Assembly (NCBI GenBank): GCA_934792465.1
Contig: CAKVOK010000043.1
Location: 1-32,514 of the forward strand
DNA length: 32,514 nt
Source of the DNA: an uncultured Clostridia bacterium
GTDB lineage: Bacteria > Bacillota > Clostridia > RUG12999
Direction of reading: 5' to 3'
The position numbers were made by a program, and so were the translations under genes. This document shows positions 7,789 through 16,245 of this stretch, one piece after another. The stretch's first letter is position 1. Every line of letters starts with the position of its first letter. The notes under the pieces were generated by a model. It ran no database searches. It saw nothing but the letters and a program-made list of their open reading frames with translations, and had not been told where the DNA came from.

Positions 7789-9210
7789 ATGAAAAGATAC
7801 AGAAAAATTATGGCTTTGATACTTGCGGCCGCAAGTATGTGCGTATTCGGCGGATGCGAAAATACGAAGTCGAGCGATACGGATACTCTGGTATGGTGTC
7901 TGCCGGCAAACGATATCAGCGACAAAACCGCCGTTCTTGATGAAGTGAACAAAATAACCGTTCCGAAAATAGGTGCGAAGGTGAAAATCCAGGAATACGA
8001 TTTCGGAACATACACGGAAAAAATGCGTATGAAAATGGCTTCTGCGGACAGCACATACGACCTGATGTTCGTAGGCTATCTGAACAGCTACAACGAAGCT
8101 GTGAAAAACGGTGTTCTCGAACCTCTTAACAAGCTTATCGAAAAGAATGCGCCGGAGCTTAAAAAGGCGATTGACGATTATGTATGGGTAGATGCCGTAC
8201 AGGATGACGGCGAGATATATGCCGTGCCGAATACACAGATTATGTCAACTCAATATTCGTTCGGTATTTTAAAAAGTCTTGCGGAAAAATACGGCTGGAC
8301 AAAAACGGAAGTGGAAAAACCGGAGGAGTTCGAAGAGTTTCTTGCGACCGTAAAGGCGAATGAGCCGGACATATATCCGTACAGACCGAACTACGGACTT
8401 GCAATGTGGACAACAAAATATTCGCAGATTGCCGGCGGTGTGTGCATAGACGAGGAAGGTCCGGACAATGTTGAATTGTTGAGAAACACACCGGAATATC
8501 AGCAGGGTATCGCTACGGTACGGGATTGGTTCAAAAAAGGATACATCAGAAGCGATGTGGCTTCCGTGGGCGATGACAACACGGATTTCAATGCAAACAG
8601 ATATGCGGTATACAATTCTACATGGAAACCGGGACAGGAAACAATATATCCGAGTTATACGTATGTGAAAATCGGAACGCCGCGTATAGGGAACGGTGCA
8701 TCTCTTTCCACCATGACGGGCATAAACTACAAGAGCAAAAACAAGGAAAAGGCTATAAAGCTTATATCCCTGATGAATACGGACAAGGAGCTTTACAATC
8801 TTATGTCGCTCGGAATCAAGGACAAACACTATACACTGGGTGAGAACGGAAAGTATACGCCGATAGAGGACAGCGGATATGCAATTTCCGGCTGGATTAT
8901 AGGCAACCAGTTCAATGCATTGGTTGCATACAACCAGGAAGATGATGTGTGGGAGCAGACAAGAAAGCTCAACAAGGAATCGAAAAGCTCAAAGCTTCGC
9001 GGATTCAAATATGACAATTCAAAGGTTAAGCCGGAGCTTTCGTCGATAAGTGCCGTAACGGGAGAATACGGAGCAATGTCAAACGGTACGAGGGATAAGG
9101 ACGAGTATTGGGGCAAGATGGAGGCAAGGCTGAAAGAAGTGGGCGAGGACAAGGTTATTAAAGATACCAAAGAGCAGGTAAAGGAATTTTTGGAAAACAA
9201 GAAGAAATAA
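7789..9210 (+). CDS. Lipoprotein extracellular solute-binding protein (LplA-like, family 1)
   Basis: This 473-residue protein starts with a lipoprotein signal (basic MKRYRK, hydrophobic stretch, FGGC with Cys23 as the likely lipidated residue). The body fits a family 1 sugar-binding protein. The C-terminus from about residue 406 (GFKYDNSKVKPEL...) looks like the DUF3502 domain that marks LplA-type binding proteins paired with LplB/LplC permeases. It is anchored outside the membrane and delivers oligosaccharides to the 5908/6868 permeases. The Shine-Dalgarno site is AAAGGA upstream of ATG 7789; a nearer ATG at 7781 is out of frame and stops at once. The substrate cannot be read from sequence; context suggests a pectin-derived oligosaccharide. 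Confidence 0.92.
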   Translation: MKRYRKIMALILAAASMCVFGGCENTKSSDTDTLVWCLPANDISDKTAVLDEVNKITVPKIGAKVKIQEYDFGTYTEKMRMKMASADSTYDLMFVGYLNSYNEAVKNGVLEPLNKLIEKNAPELKKAIDDYVWVDAVQDDGEIYAVPNTQIMSTQYSFGILKSLAEKYGWTKTEVEKPEEFEEFLATVKANEPDIYPYRPNYGLAMWTTKYSQIAGGVCIDEEGPDNVELLRNTPEYQQGIATVRDWFKKGYIRSDVASVGDDNTDFNANRYAVYNSTWKPGQETIYPSYTYVKIGTPRIGNGASLSTMTGINYKSKNKEKAIKLISLMNTDKELYNLMSLGIKDKHYTLGENGKYTPIEDSGYAISGWIIGNQFNALVAYNQEDDVWEQTRKLNKESKSSKLRGFKYDNSKVKPELSSISAVTGEYGAMSNGTRDKDEYWGKMEARLKEVGEDKVIKDTKEQVKEFLENKKK

Positions 9211-9227
9211 TCAGGGAGAGAATTTAC

Positions 9228-10538
9228 ATGAACAACGTTTTGGATTTCGGCGCAGAGGGTGACGGAAAAACCCTTGATACAAAAGCGATTCAGGCGGCCA
9301 TAGATGCCGGAGGAACGGTGTATTTCCCGAAAGGAGAATATCTCACGGGAACGCTTTTTCTGAAAAGCAACGGCGGACTGCACCTTGAGGACGGAGCCGT
9401 TATAAAAGCAAGCACGAACAAGGCGGATTACAACGAAAGCGATTGCTTTGAACAAAACTGCCGTTCGAGCAGCGAGGGCGTAGATATAGGCAAGCACCTT
9501 ATCATTGCGGCAGAACAGGAAAACGTTTCAATCGGCGGCAGCGGAACGATATACGGCAGCGCCGGATTCTGGGTGAACGAAAGCGGCTACAATGCGGATG
9601 CGGACATATATATTCCGAACAAGGAACGTCCGGGTCAGATGATATATTTCTGCGAATGTAAAAATGTGAAAATATCCGGCGTGAGCCTGAGGTATGCGCC
9701 GTTTTGGCATCTGTTTCTGCACGGCTGCGAAAATGTTTCGGTCAGCGGTCTGAATATCGAGGGAGAACCGAAGCAATATACGAACGACGGAATAGACATA
9801 GATTCCTGCAAAAACGTTACCGTGAGCGACTGCATAATAAGAGTGGGCGACGACGCCCTGACGCTGCGCTGCGACACATCAAGACTGAAGAAAAAGCGGT
9901 GCTGCGAAAACGTATGCGTGACAAACTGCGTGCTTTCGAGCAACGGCGCATACGGCATACGCATAGGCGTAGGCGAGGGACTTATACGAAACTGCGTATT
10001 GTCGGGAATTACGATTTGCGATACGATGGTCGGTATAAATCTGATAAACCGATTTTCGCCGAACGGAAAATGCACGTCGATAGAAAATATAAAATTCAGC
10101 AATTTCATAATCAATGCGTCGAGAACGTTTGATATAGGGTTCAAGGGAGTGGATGCGCATCCGCCGATTGCGGAGGAATGTTTCACAAGGAATATAACCT
10201 TTTCCGATATATATGCGAAAAGCTATAAAAACAACAGGGTTCTCGGAGCGGAGAAAGAGGATAAGGGCAAAATATCGGATATAAGGTTTAAGGACTGCGA
10301 TTTTGTATTTTACGGCGACGTCATAAACAAGGGCTGGGTCGAAAGTCCGGAATGTTGGGAAAGTCAATCGTCCGGGAACGGGTTTAATGTCCGCAATGTG
10401 GAAAACCTGGAGTTTAACAACGTGAGGATAAGCTATACGGACGACAGCTTCGGCTGGAATTTCGATTACGAGCTTGAAAACGACTGCGGAACAGTGTTTA
10501 AGGATTGCACCGAAAATAAAGGAATTGGCAGAAAATGA
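9228..10538 (+). CDS. Cytoplasmic GH28-like glycosidase (polygalacturonase family), atypical active site
   Basis: The 436-residue product begins NVLDFGAEGDGKTLDTKAIQ, the usual opening of GH28 pectate beta-helix enzymes, and has no signal peptide. Two catalytic signatures are visible: NDG with Asp187 (canonical NTD) and GDD with Asp208-Asp209, spaced 21 residues as in characterised polygalacturonases. The third motif, normally GHG with an essential His, reads NGAYGIRIG around residues 239-247, with no His. It may therefore be a divergent GH28 subfamily acting on an unusual galacturonide or rhamnogalacturonide, or a catalytically altered protein. The start ATG 9228 follows AGGGAGAG. It lies 17 bases after the binding-protein gene, which fits intracellular digestion of imported oligosaccharides. 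Confidence 0.88.
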   Translation: MNNVLDFGAEGDGKTLDTKAIQAAIDAGGTVYFPKGEYLTGTLFLKSNGGLHLEDGAVIKASTNKADYNESDCFEQNCRSSSEGVDIGKHLIIAAEQENVSIGGSGTIYGSAGFWVNESGYNADADIYIPNKERPGQMIYFCECKNVKISGVSLRYAPFWHLFLHGCENVSVSGLNIEGEPKQYTNDGIDIDSCKNVTVSDCIIRVGDDALTLRCDTSRLKKKRCCENVCVTNCVLSSNGAYGIRIGVGEGLIRNCVLSGITICDTMVGINLINRFSPNGKCTSIENIKFSNFIINASRTFDIGFKGVDAHPPIAEECFTRNITFSDIYAKSYKNNRVLGAEKEDKGKISDIRFKDCDFVFYGDVINKGWVESPECWESQSSGNGFNVRNVENLEFNNVRISYTDDSFGWNFDYELENDCGTVFKDCTENKGIGRK

Positions 10539-10555
10539 GAAAGATAGGAGAAAAT

Positions 10556-13030
10556 ATGAAAAAATTATTTTGCGGTATACTGAGCGCTGCCCTGATTTTT
10601 TCATGCTTTGCGGAAACGGTGATTGCGAAGCAGGGCACGGCAAAGGTATATGTGACATTTCACGGCGATGATTCAAAGGACGGAACTCAGATAAACTCTG
10701 CGGTAAAGACGATAGGGCGCGCACAGGAGATTGCAAGAATTTACGCTGCCGAAGGCAGAAGAACCGAAGTTATTTTGGAGGGCGGAGTGTATGAGCTGGA
10801 TTCTGAAATAAGCTTCACGGCGGCAGACAGCGGAGCGAGTGCCGAAACCCCTGTGATATACCGTTCTTACATGGGACAGCGTGCCGTACTTACGAGGGGC
10901 AGGCATATAGAAGCGGAAAGCTTCTCGCCGACCGGGAACACAGCCGTTCCGATAGAAGCGAGAAACAATGTGTACGAAGCGGATTTGTCGGATTTCGGCA
11001 CGCTTGCAGGAGGTATATCGGACGTGCTTTTCGCCGAGGATAAGGTAAGACAGCCGGCGAAATGGCCGAACAGCGGATACGCATATATGACAAAATATTC
11101 CGAAACGGACGAGGAGGGAAACACCGTATCGGGAATAAGTATTCCGAACGGGAAAAAAGGTGCGTGGACGGGTCTTTCCGATATGTATTTCGGATATTGG
11201 AACAACGGATATACTTACTATATTCACAGAATAACGAATGCGGCAGACGATTATTTGCAGCCGGGAGGAAACAATGCATATTCGTGCGTTGTGATGAACG
11301 TACTCTGCGAGCTTGACAGTCCGGGAGAATATTATATAGATACAGCGGCGAAAAAGCTGTATTATTACCCCGAAAACGGTCTTGACAGCGTATATCTTGC
11401 CTCTGCATCGGGAAATGTCGTATCAATGAACGGCGCACAGAACATACGGTTTGAAAATGTCGATATGATATGTGCAAGGGGCGAGGGATTTCATCTGGAA
11501 AACTGCAAAAATATCGTAATTTACGGTTCGGAAATCCGAGGACTGGGCAGCTACGGAATAAACGCTTCGAATACAAGCGGTTTGCTCGTATGCGAATGTG
11601 ATATTTCAGAGCTTAACGCAAACGGAGTTAATATTTCGGGCGGCAAGCAGGTGACGCTGACTCCGTCGGGAAATATTATAAGAAATTCGTATGTGCATGA
11701 TTTTGCCAAGCTGAAAAAGGCGGGCAGCGCAGGAATTAACCTCGGCGGCGTAGGTGCTGCGGTTTCGCACTGCGAGGTGTACAACGCTCCGCATCAGGGA
11801 ATTACCTTTGCCGGGAACGACCACATTATAGAGTACAACCGGATATATAACGTAATGAAAGAAAGCTCGGACAGCGGTGCGATATACTGCGGAAGAAGCT
11901 GGACGGAACGTGGGTCCGTCATACGCAACAACTATATTTACAATACGAAAGACGTGGCGGATTATACATACAACGACGGAAACGAGTATTGGGGCGGAAC
12001 GGACAGGGACGCAATATACTGCGACGATTTGCAGAGCGGTATTACGGTCAGCGGAAACATTATTTATAATATGGGCAGAGCGTATATATTCGGCGGCGGA
12101 AGCGATAACAAGCTGATTGATAACATTGCGATAGACTGCCGCCGAGGCGTGGAATACGACCGCCAGGGGGAGCGGGGCTGGAGATACCAGCATATCGACC
12201 CGAACGGCACTGCCGGAAAGAATATATACAAGCAGATAACAGCACTGATTAACAACAGCGAATACAATTCCGAGCTTTGGTATTCGAGATATCCGAAATT
12301 CAGGGACGTAATCGAAAGAAAAGAAGCCTTCGACCGTGATATGGCAATGGAAAATACAACGAATCAGTTCAAAGAGGACGCAAAGACAAGATGGGGATAT
12401 GTATATGACAGAGTTGTACACAACAACTATTATACCGGTGTTCGTGCGGACGACTATGCGGCGAACGGATTTTACAGTGGAGAATACAAGGGAGAAAATC
12501 CCGTTTCGGGCAGTAAAAAGAGCTGGTCATATCTCGGCAGATTCCCGAACGAGAGATATGTTCTCGATAATATACCCGTAGCCTCCGTAGACGGTATGGC
12601 GGCAGGTGTTGGTGAGCATGAGAATGCGAACATTATACTTTCGAGGGAAGAGCTCGGCGTGTCTGTTGCGGATAATTACGATATAACGATTTCGGGAAGC
12701 GGTCTTTCCGAGGGAGTATCACGCTCAACTGCCGACATGGGCGTTGAAGCGGAGGACGGATATATTCCGTCATATTCCGAAAACGAATTTGATGTGAATG
12801 CAGGAAACAAATTCAAGGCTTATGCTGCAGTGTATGATAACAGCGGCAGACTTCATGAAGTAAAAGTTTTTGATGAGGTATATATTTACGACGGACAGGA
12901 AATAGAACTGGAATCGGATATTCCGGACGGTGCTGCGGACGGCTGGTATATGGAAATATATATGTGGAGTGCAGACGGAAAAATGAAACCTGTTGCGAAA
13001 AAAACATTTGTTTTGGGAGGAAATACATAA
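10556..13030 (+). CDS. Secreted right-handed parallel beta-helix protein (GH141-like)
   Basis: ATG 10556 is preferred because AGGAG lies at 10546-10550. An upstream ATG at 10535 overlaps the GH28 stop (ATGA) and would add seven residues without a good site. The product is 824 residues with a signal peptide ending near ETVIA-K. An N-terminal GDDSKDGT...KTIGRAQEIA segment, an AKWPNSG motif, DSPGEYYIDTAAKKLYYYP and then many beta-helix rungs (about residues 300-560) are seen. This arrangement resembles GH141-like enzymes (fucosidase/xylanase family). Acidic motifs SDSGAIYCGR and AIYCDDLQSG are shared with the next gene. A C-terminal beta module (about 686-824) ends in a YMWSADGKMKPV motif shared with other secreted proteins here. 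Enzyme activity is inferred. Confidence 0.82.
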   Translation: MKKLFCGILSAALIFSCFAETVIAKQGTAKVYVTFHGDDSKDGTQINSAVKTIGRAQEIARIYAAEGRRTEVILEGGVYELDSEISFTAADSGASAETPVIYRSYMGQRAVLTRGRHIEAESFSPTGNTAVPIEARNNVYEADLSDFGTLAGGISDVLFAEDKVRQPAKWPNSGYAYMTKYSETDEEGNTVSGISIPNGKKGAWTGLSDMYFGYWNNGYTYYIHRITNAADDYLQPGGNNAYSCVVMNVLCELDSPGEYYIDTAAKKLYYYPENGLDSVYLASASGNVVSMNGAQNIRFENVDMICARGEGFHLENCKNIVIYGSEIRGLGSYGINASNTSGLLVCECDISELNANGVNISGGKQVTLTPSGNIIRNSYVHDFAKLKKAGSAGINLGGVGAAVSHCEVYNAPHQGITFAGNDHIIEYNRIYNVMKESSDSGAIYCGRSWTERGSVIRNNYIYNTKDVADYTYNDGNEYWGGTDRDAIYCDDLQSGITVSGNIIYNMGRAYIFGGGSDNKLIDNIAIDCRRGVEYDRQGERGWRYQHIDPNGTAGKNIYKQITALINNSEYNSELWYSRYPKFRDVIERKEAFDRDMAMENTTNQFKEDAKTRWGYVYDRVVHNNYYTGVRADDYAANGFYSGEYKGENPVSGSKKSWSYLGRFPNERYVLDNIPVASVDGMAAGVGEHENANIILSREELGVSVADNYDITISGSGLSEGVSRSTADMGVEAEDGYIPSYSENEFDVNAGNKFKAYAAVYDNSGRLHEVKVFDEVYIYDGQEIELESDIPDGAADGWYMEIYMWSADGKMKPVAKKTFVLGGNT

Positions 13031-16000
13031 TGCTGAAAAAACTTACAATGTTTTTAATGCTTGCGGCTGCTGCATTATCCCCGTTTTCCGCTTTTGCTGC
13101 GGCGGAAAATCAGCCGCAGACGCTGGAATTGTTCGTTGCGACGGACGGCGACAACAAAAACGGCGGAACGCTCGAGAAACCGCTTGCCACAGTTCAGGCG
13201 GCGGTGAAAAAGGCAGAAGAAGAAAAACGGAAAAATTCGGATTTGCAGATAACCATAAGCATAAGAGGCGGAAACTACTTTCTGAATGAGGGAATAAAGA
13301 TAAATTCGATTTTGTCCGGAACGGAGGAGGCTCCGTTCGTTATCAGAGGCTATAACGGCGAAGAGGTAAACTTAAGGGGCAGTAAGCAGATAAATCCTAA
13401 GGATTTTAAACCCTGCAAGAATGAAGAAATGCTGAAAAGAATACCCGAAAAAGCACGTCAGTATATCGGTGAATACGATTTGTCGCAGATAATAAGCGGA
13501 GGTATGGATACGTTTGAATATCCGTTTGCCATGGGAAGCAATGCCTCGTATTATTCGCTTCTTGTAAATGAAAGAGATCAAACACTGGCACGCTGGCCGA
13601 ACGACGGATTTTCTCATGTTCAAAAGGTTGTAAATAAATGGAATTTCTTTGTCGAGCCGGAAAACGCACAACGCTGGATGAATGCTGAAAGCGCTGTGAT
13701 TGCAGGATATTTCGGAGTACAGTATCTGAAAGAATACGAAGCCGTAAATCAGATAGCGGCAGACGGAAATATTCTTATGAGAACAAATGCGTATTACGGA
13801 ATAAAGGCAGGCGACAGATATTATATTTTCAATTTGCCGGAAGAGCTGGATTCACCGGGAGAATATTATATCGACAGAGCTACGCAGAAGCTGTATTTCT
13901 ATCCGCCGTATACGATTACAAACGCATTTATGGAAATGCCGATATTGAAGGAAGCTATGCTTACGGCAAAAAACATTAAGAATTTCACAATCAAAAACGT
14001 TAATTTCAAGGCTACGAGAGGAAACGGAATAGACGTCGGCGGAGCGCAAAACTTCACGTTGGACGGCTGCAAGCTGGAAAATATCGGCGATAAGGCACTG
14101 AATGCGATGGGCAATATGAAAGCGAAGATTATAAATAATGATTTCTTTCATATAGGAGGAAGATGCATAGAGCTTGAGGGCGGCAACAGGCAGACGCTTG
14201 TTTCGTCGGAAAATCTGGTTGAAAACAACCATTTCTTCAACTTTGCGAAGATATGGGCGTCGAACAATCCGGCAATAAATCTGCAGGGAGTCGGAACAAC
14301 TATTCAGCATAATATTTTTCATGAATCCTCATCGCAGGCGATACTATTCTCGGGGAATGACCACAAGTTTTTGTACAATGAGATGTACAATCTTGTTAAA
14401 GAGGTTTCGGACGCAGGGGCGATATATGCCGGACGGGATTATATAAGCCGAGGTACGGAAATTGCGTATAATTATATTCACGATATAGATACGTCGGCGG
14501 ACAAATCGGGTTCCATATACGTTGCCGGAGTGTATCTGGATGACCTGTATTCCGGTACGAATGTTCATCACAACGTGCTGGCAAGATGTCATCTCGGAGT
14601 TATGATAGGCGGCGGACGTGACAACAATTTTGACAACAACCTTATAATAGACTGCGAAAACGCAATGTTTATGGACGCACGAGGCGTAGGCTGGGGCGCA
14701 TATCATGCAAAGCCGGGCGGTCAGGCATACAATACGATTTTCTGGGTGCCGTACAATCAGCCGCCGTGGAGCAAGAAATATCCGGAGCTGGCAAGTATTT
14801 TCGACCACGGAAACCTCGGACTGCCGTATAACAACTCGATTCAGAACAATCTTATGTACAATTATCGGGTTAATATGATAGCAAGCGAAATGATAGCCTA
14901 CGGCACGGTGAAAAACAATACGGAAATGAAAGACAAGCCGGAGATATTCAGGGATTATGCGGACAATAACTTTGAAATTGCGGAGAATGCAGAGCTTCTT
15001 AAAACAAGTCCGGAGCTGGCGGATATAGATATGTCGAAGGTGGGGCTTGATGCGGCAAGGGTTGCGGAAAGCACGGAACATTCGCTGAATGCCGGATTCA
15101 GACTTATTTCGCCGAAAAACGGAGCAAAGAATATCTCAAACCTCGGTTATCTGTTCAAATGGGATAAGCATGACGGTTCGGACAAATATGTTGTGAAGAT
15201 AGCGACCGACCCGGATATGAAAAACGTAATAATTAAGGAAGAAACCGTGAATAATTATCTGAATATCAAGAATATACCGTCGGGCGAAAGAGTGCTTTAT
15301 TGGACGGTTGACGGAATAAACTATTCGCAGAGTCTGAAAAACACGTTCAAGCAAACGGGCGCACCGAGAATGCTCATAAGCTATCAGTATGAGCTGACGG
15401 ACAAAACGGAGCTTGCAAGAAACGTTGAGGTATGCCAAACTCTTTATGACAACGTTACAGAGGGAACGGAAAAAGGAACGTATAAGCAAGGCTTCAAGAG
15501 TACGGTAAAGGCAGCACTCGACAATGCCGTTGCGATAAACGGTTCCCCGACAGCCTTGCAGGCGGATATAGACGGCGCAAGCAAGCGAGTGGAAGATGTT
15601 GTGGCTTCTATTCCGGACAATTTCAATTATGACGTGATAAATGTCGGCGAGCTGCTGAAGGATAAGAAAAACTGGCTCTATGCCGCCGGACACGAACAGA
15701 TAAATGCCGACGATTACTGGACGTGGAACGCAGACGGAAGTCTTTCGCTTACAGGTGTAAACGGCAGAAAGAATCATTATACAATCTGCGGATATGACAA
15801 GGATTTGGGAAAAGCGACGGCTATTAAATTCGGATATAAGGTTAATGTCAGCTCAAACTATTGTATTATGGGCTTGCAGCCCGTTACAACGGGATTCCTC
15901 GGTGCAGGTCAGGGTTACAGCCTGATTATCAAGAGCAATCAGATAGAAATTCAGAAATATGTTCCGGGGTATACCGGCAATGCCATAAAGCAGCAGATTC

Positions 16001-16224
16001 TCAATTTCTATATTTCCGATGACAAATGGGTGGATTTGGAACTGGGTGCACTGTGCGTGGGTGTAGGCACATACGTATATCTTAAAGCGGACGGAAACGT
16101 AATTGCTTCATTCCTCGATACCGATCCGCCGTATTGGAATCCGGAGGCTGTTAAGTTTATCTTTACGAATCCGAGCGGCGAAATGCCGGAATGTTATGCA
16201 TCGATACGTGCGGCAAAAGAATAA
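13030..16224 (+). CDS. Secreted right-handed beta-helix protein with C-terminal accessory domains (GH141-like)
   Basis: The start ATG 13030 shares its A with the stop of the preceding gene (TAATG) and follows GGGAGG at 13015-13020. The product is 1064 residues with a signal peptide ending near SAFA-AAE. The catalytic-like part is paralogous to the 10556 gene: GDNKNGGTLEKPLATVQAA opening, ARWPNDGF, DSPGEYYIDRATQKLYFYPP, FSGNDH, SDAGAIYAGR and GVYLDDLYSG. After the helix come an Fn3-like beta domain (about 686-766), an alpha-helical FIVAR-like segment (about 781-864) and a C-terminal LamG-like jelly-roll (about 868-1064). It probably acts outside the cell on the same polymer as its neighbour. 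No SLH or sortase signal is seen. The substrate is unknown. Confidence 0.82.
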   Translation: MLKKLTMFLMLAAAALSPFSAFAAAENQPQTLELFVATDGDNKNGGTLEKPLATVQAAVKKAEEEKRKNSDLQITISIRGGNYFLNEGIKINSILSGTEEAPFVIRGYNGEEVNLRGSKQINPKDFKPCKNEEMLKRIPEKARQYIGEYDLSQIISGGMDTFEYPFAMGSNASYYSLLVNERDQTLARWPNDGFSHVQKVVNKWNFFVEPENAQRWMNAESAVIAGYFGVQYLKEYEAVNQIAADGNILMRTNAYYGIKAGDRYYIFNLPEELDSPGEYYIDRATQKLYFYPPYTITNAFMEMPILKEAMLTAKNIKNFTIKNVNFKATRGNGIDVGGAQNFTLDGCKLENIGDKALNAMGNMKAKIINNDFFHIGGRCIELEGGNRQTLVSSENLVENNHFFNFAKIWASNNPAINLQGVGTTIQHNIFHESSSQAILFSGNDHKFLYNEMYNLVKEVSDAGAIYAGRDYISRGTEIAYNYIHDIDTSADKSGSIYVAGVYLDDLYSGTNVHHNVLARCHLGVMIGGGRDNNFDNNLIIDCENAMFMDARGVGWGAYHAKPGGQAYNTIFWVPYNQPPWSKKYPELASIFDHGNLGLPYNNSIQNNLMYNYRVNMIASEMIAYGTVKNNTEMKDKPEIFRDYADNNFEIAENAELLKTSPELADIDMSKVGLDAARVAESTEHSLNAGFRLISPKNGAKNISNLGYLFKWDKHDGSDKYVVKIATDPDMKNVIIKEETVNNYLNIKNIPSGERVLYWTVDGINYSQSLKNTFKQTGAPRMLISYQYELTDKTELARNVEVCQTLYDNVTEGTEKGTYKQGFKSTVKAALDNAVAINGSPTALQADIDGASKRVEDVVASIPDNFNYDVINVGELLKDKKNWLYAAGHEQINADDYWTWNADGSLSLTGVNGRKNHYTICGYDKDLGKATAIKFGYKVNVSSNYCIMGLQPVTTGFLGAGQGYSLIIKSNQIEIQKYVPGYTGNAIKQQILNFYISDDKWVDLELGALCVGVGTYVYLKADGNVIASFLDTDPPYWNPEAVKFIFTNPSGEMPECYASIRAAKE

Positions 16225-16245
16225 TGAAAGGCAGGGAATTGAAAT

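Noticed and set aside
10535..10537. ATG overlapping the GH28 stop as the start of the beta-helix gene
   Set aside because: The AGGAG at 10546-10550 lies downstream of this ATG and serves ATG 10556, which also gives a cleaner signal peptide.
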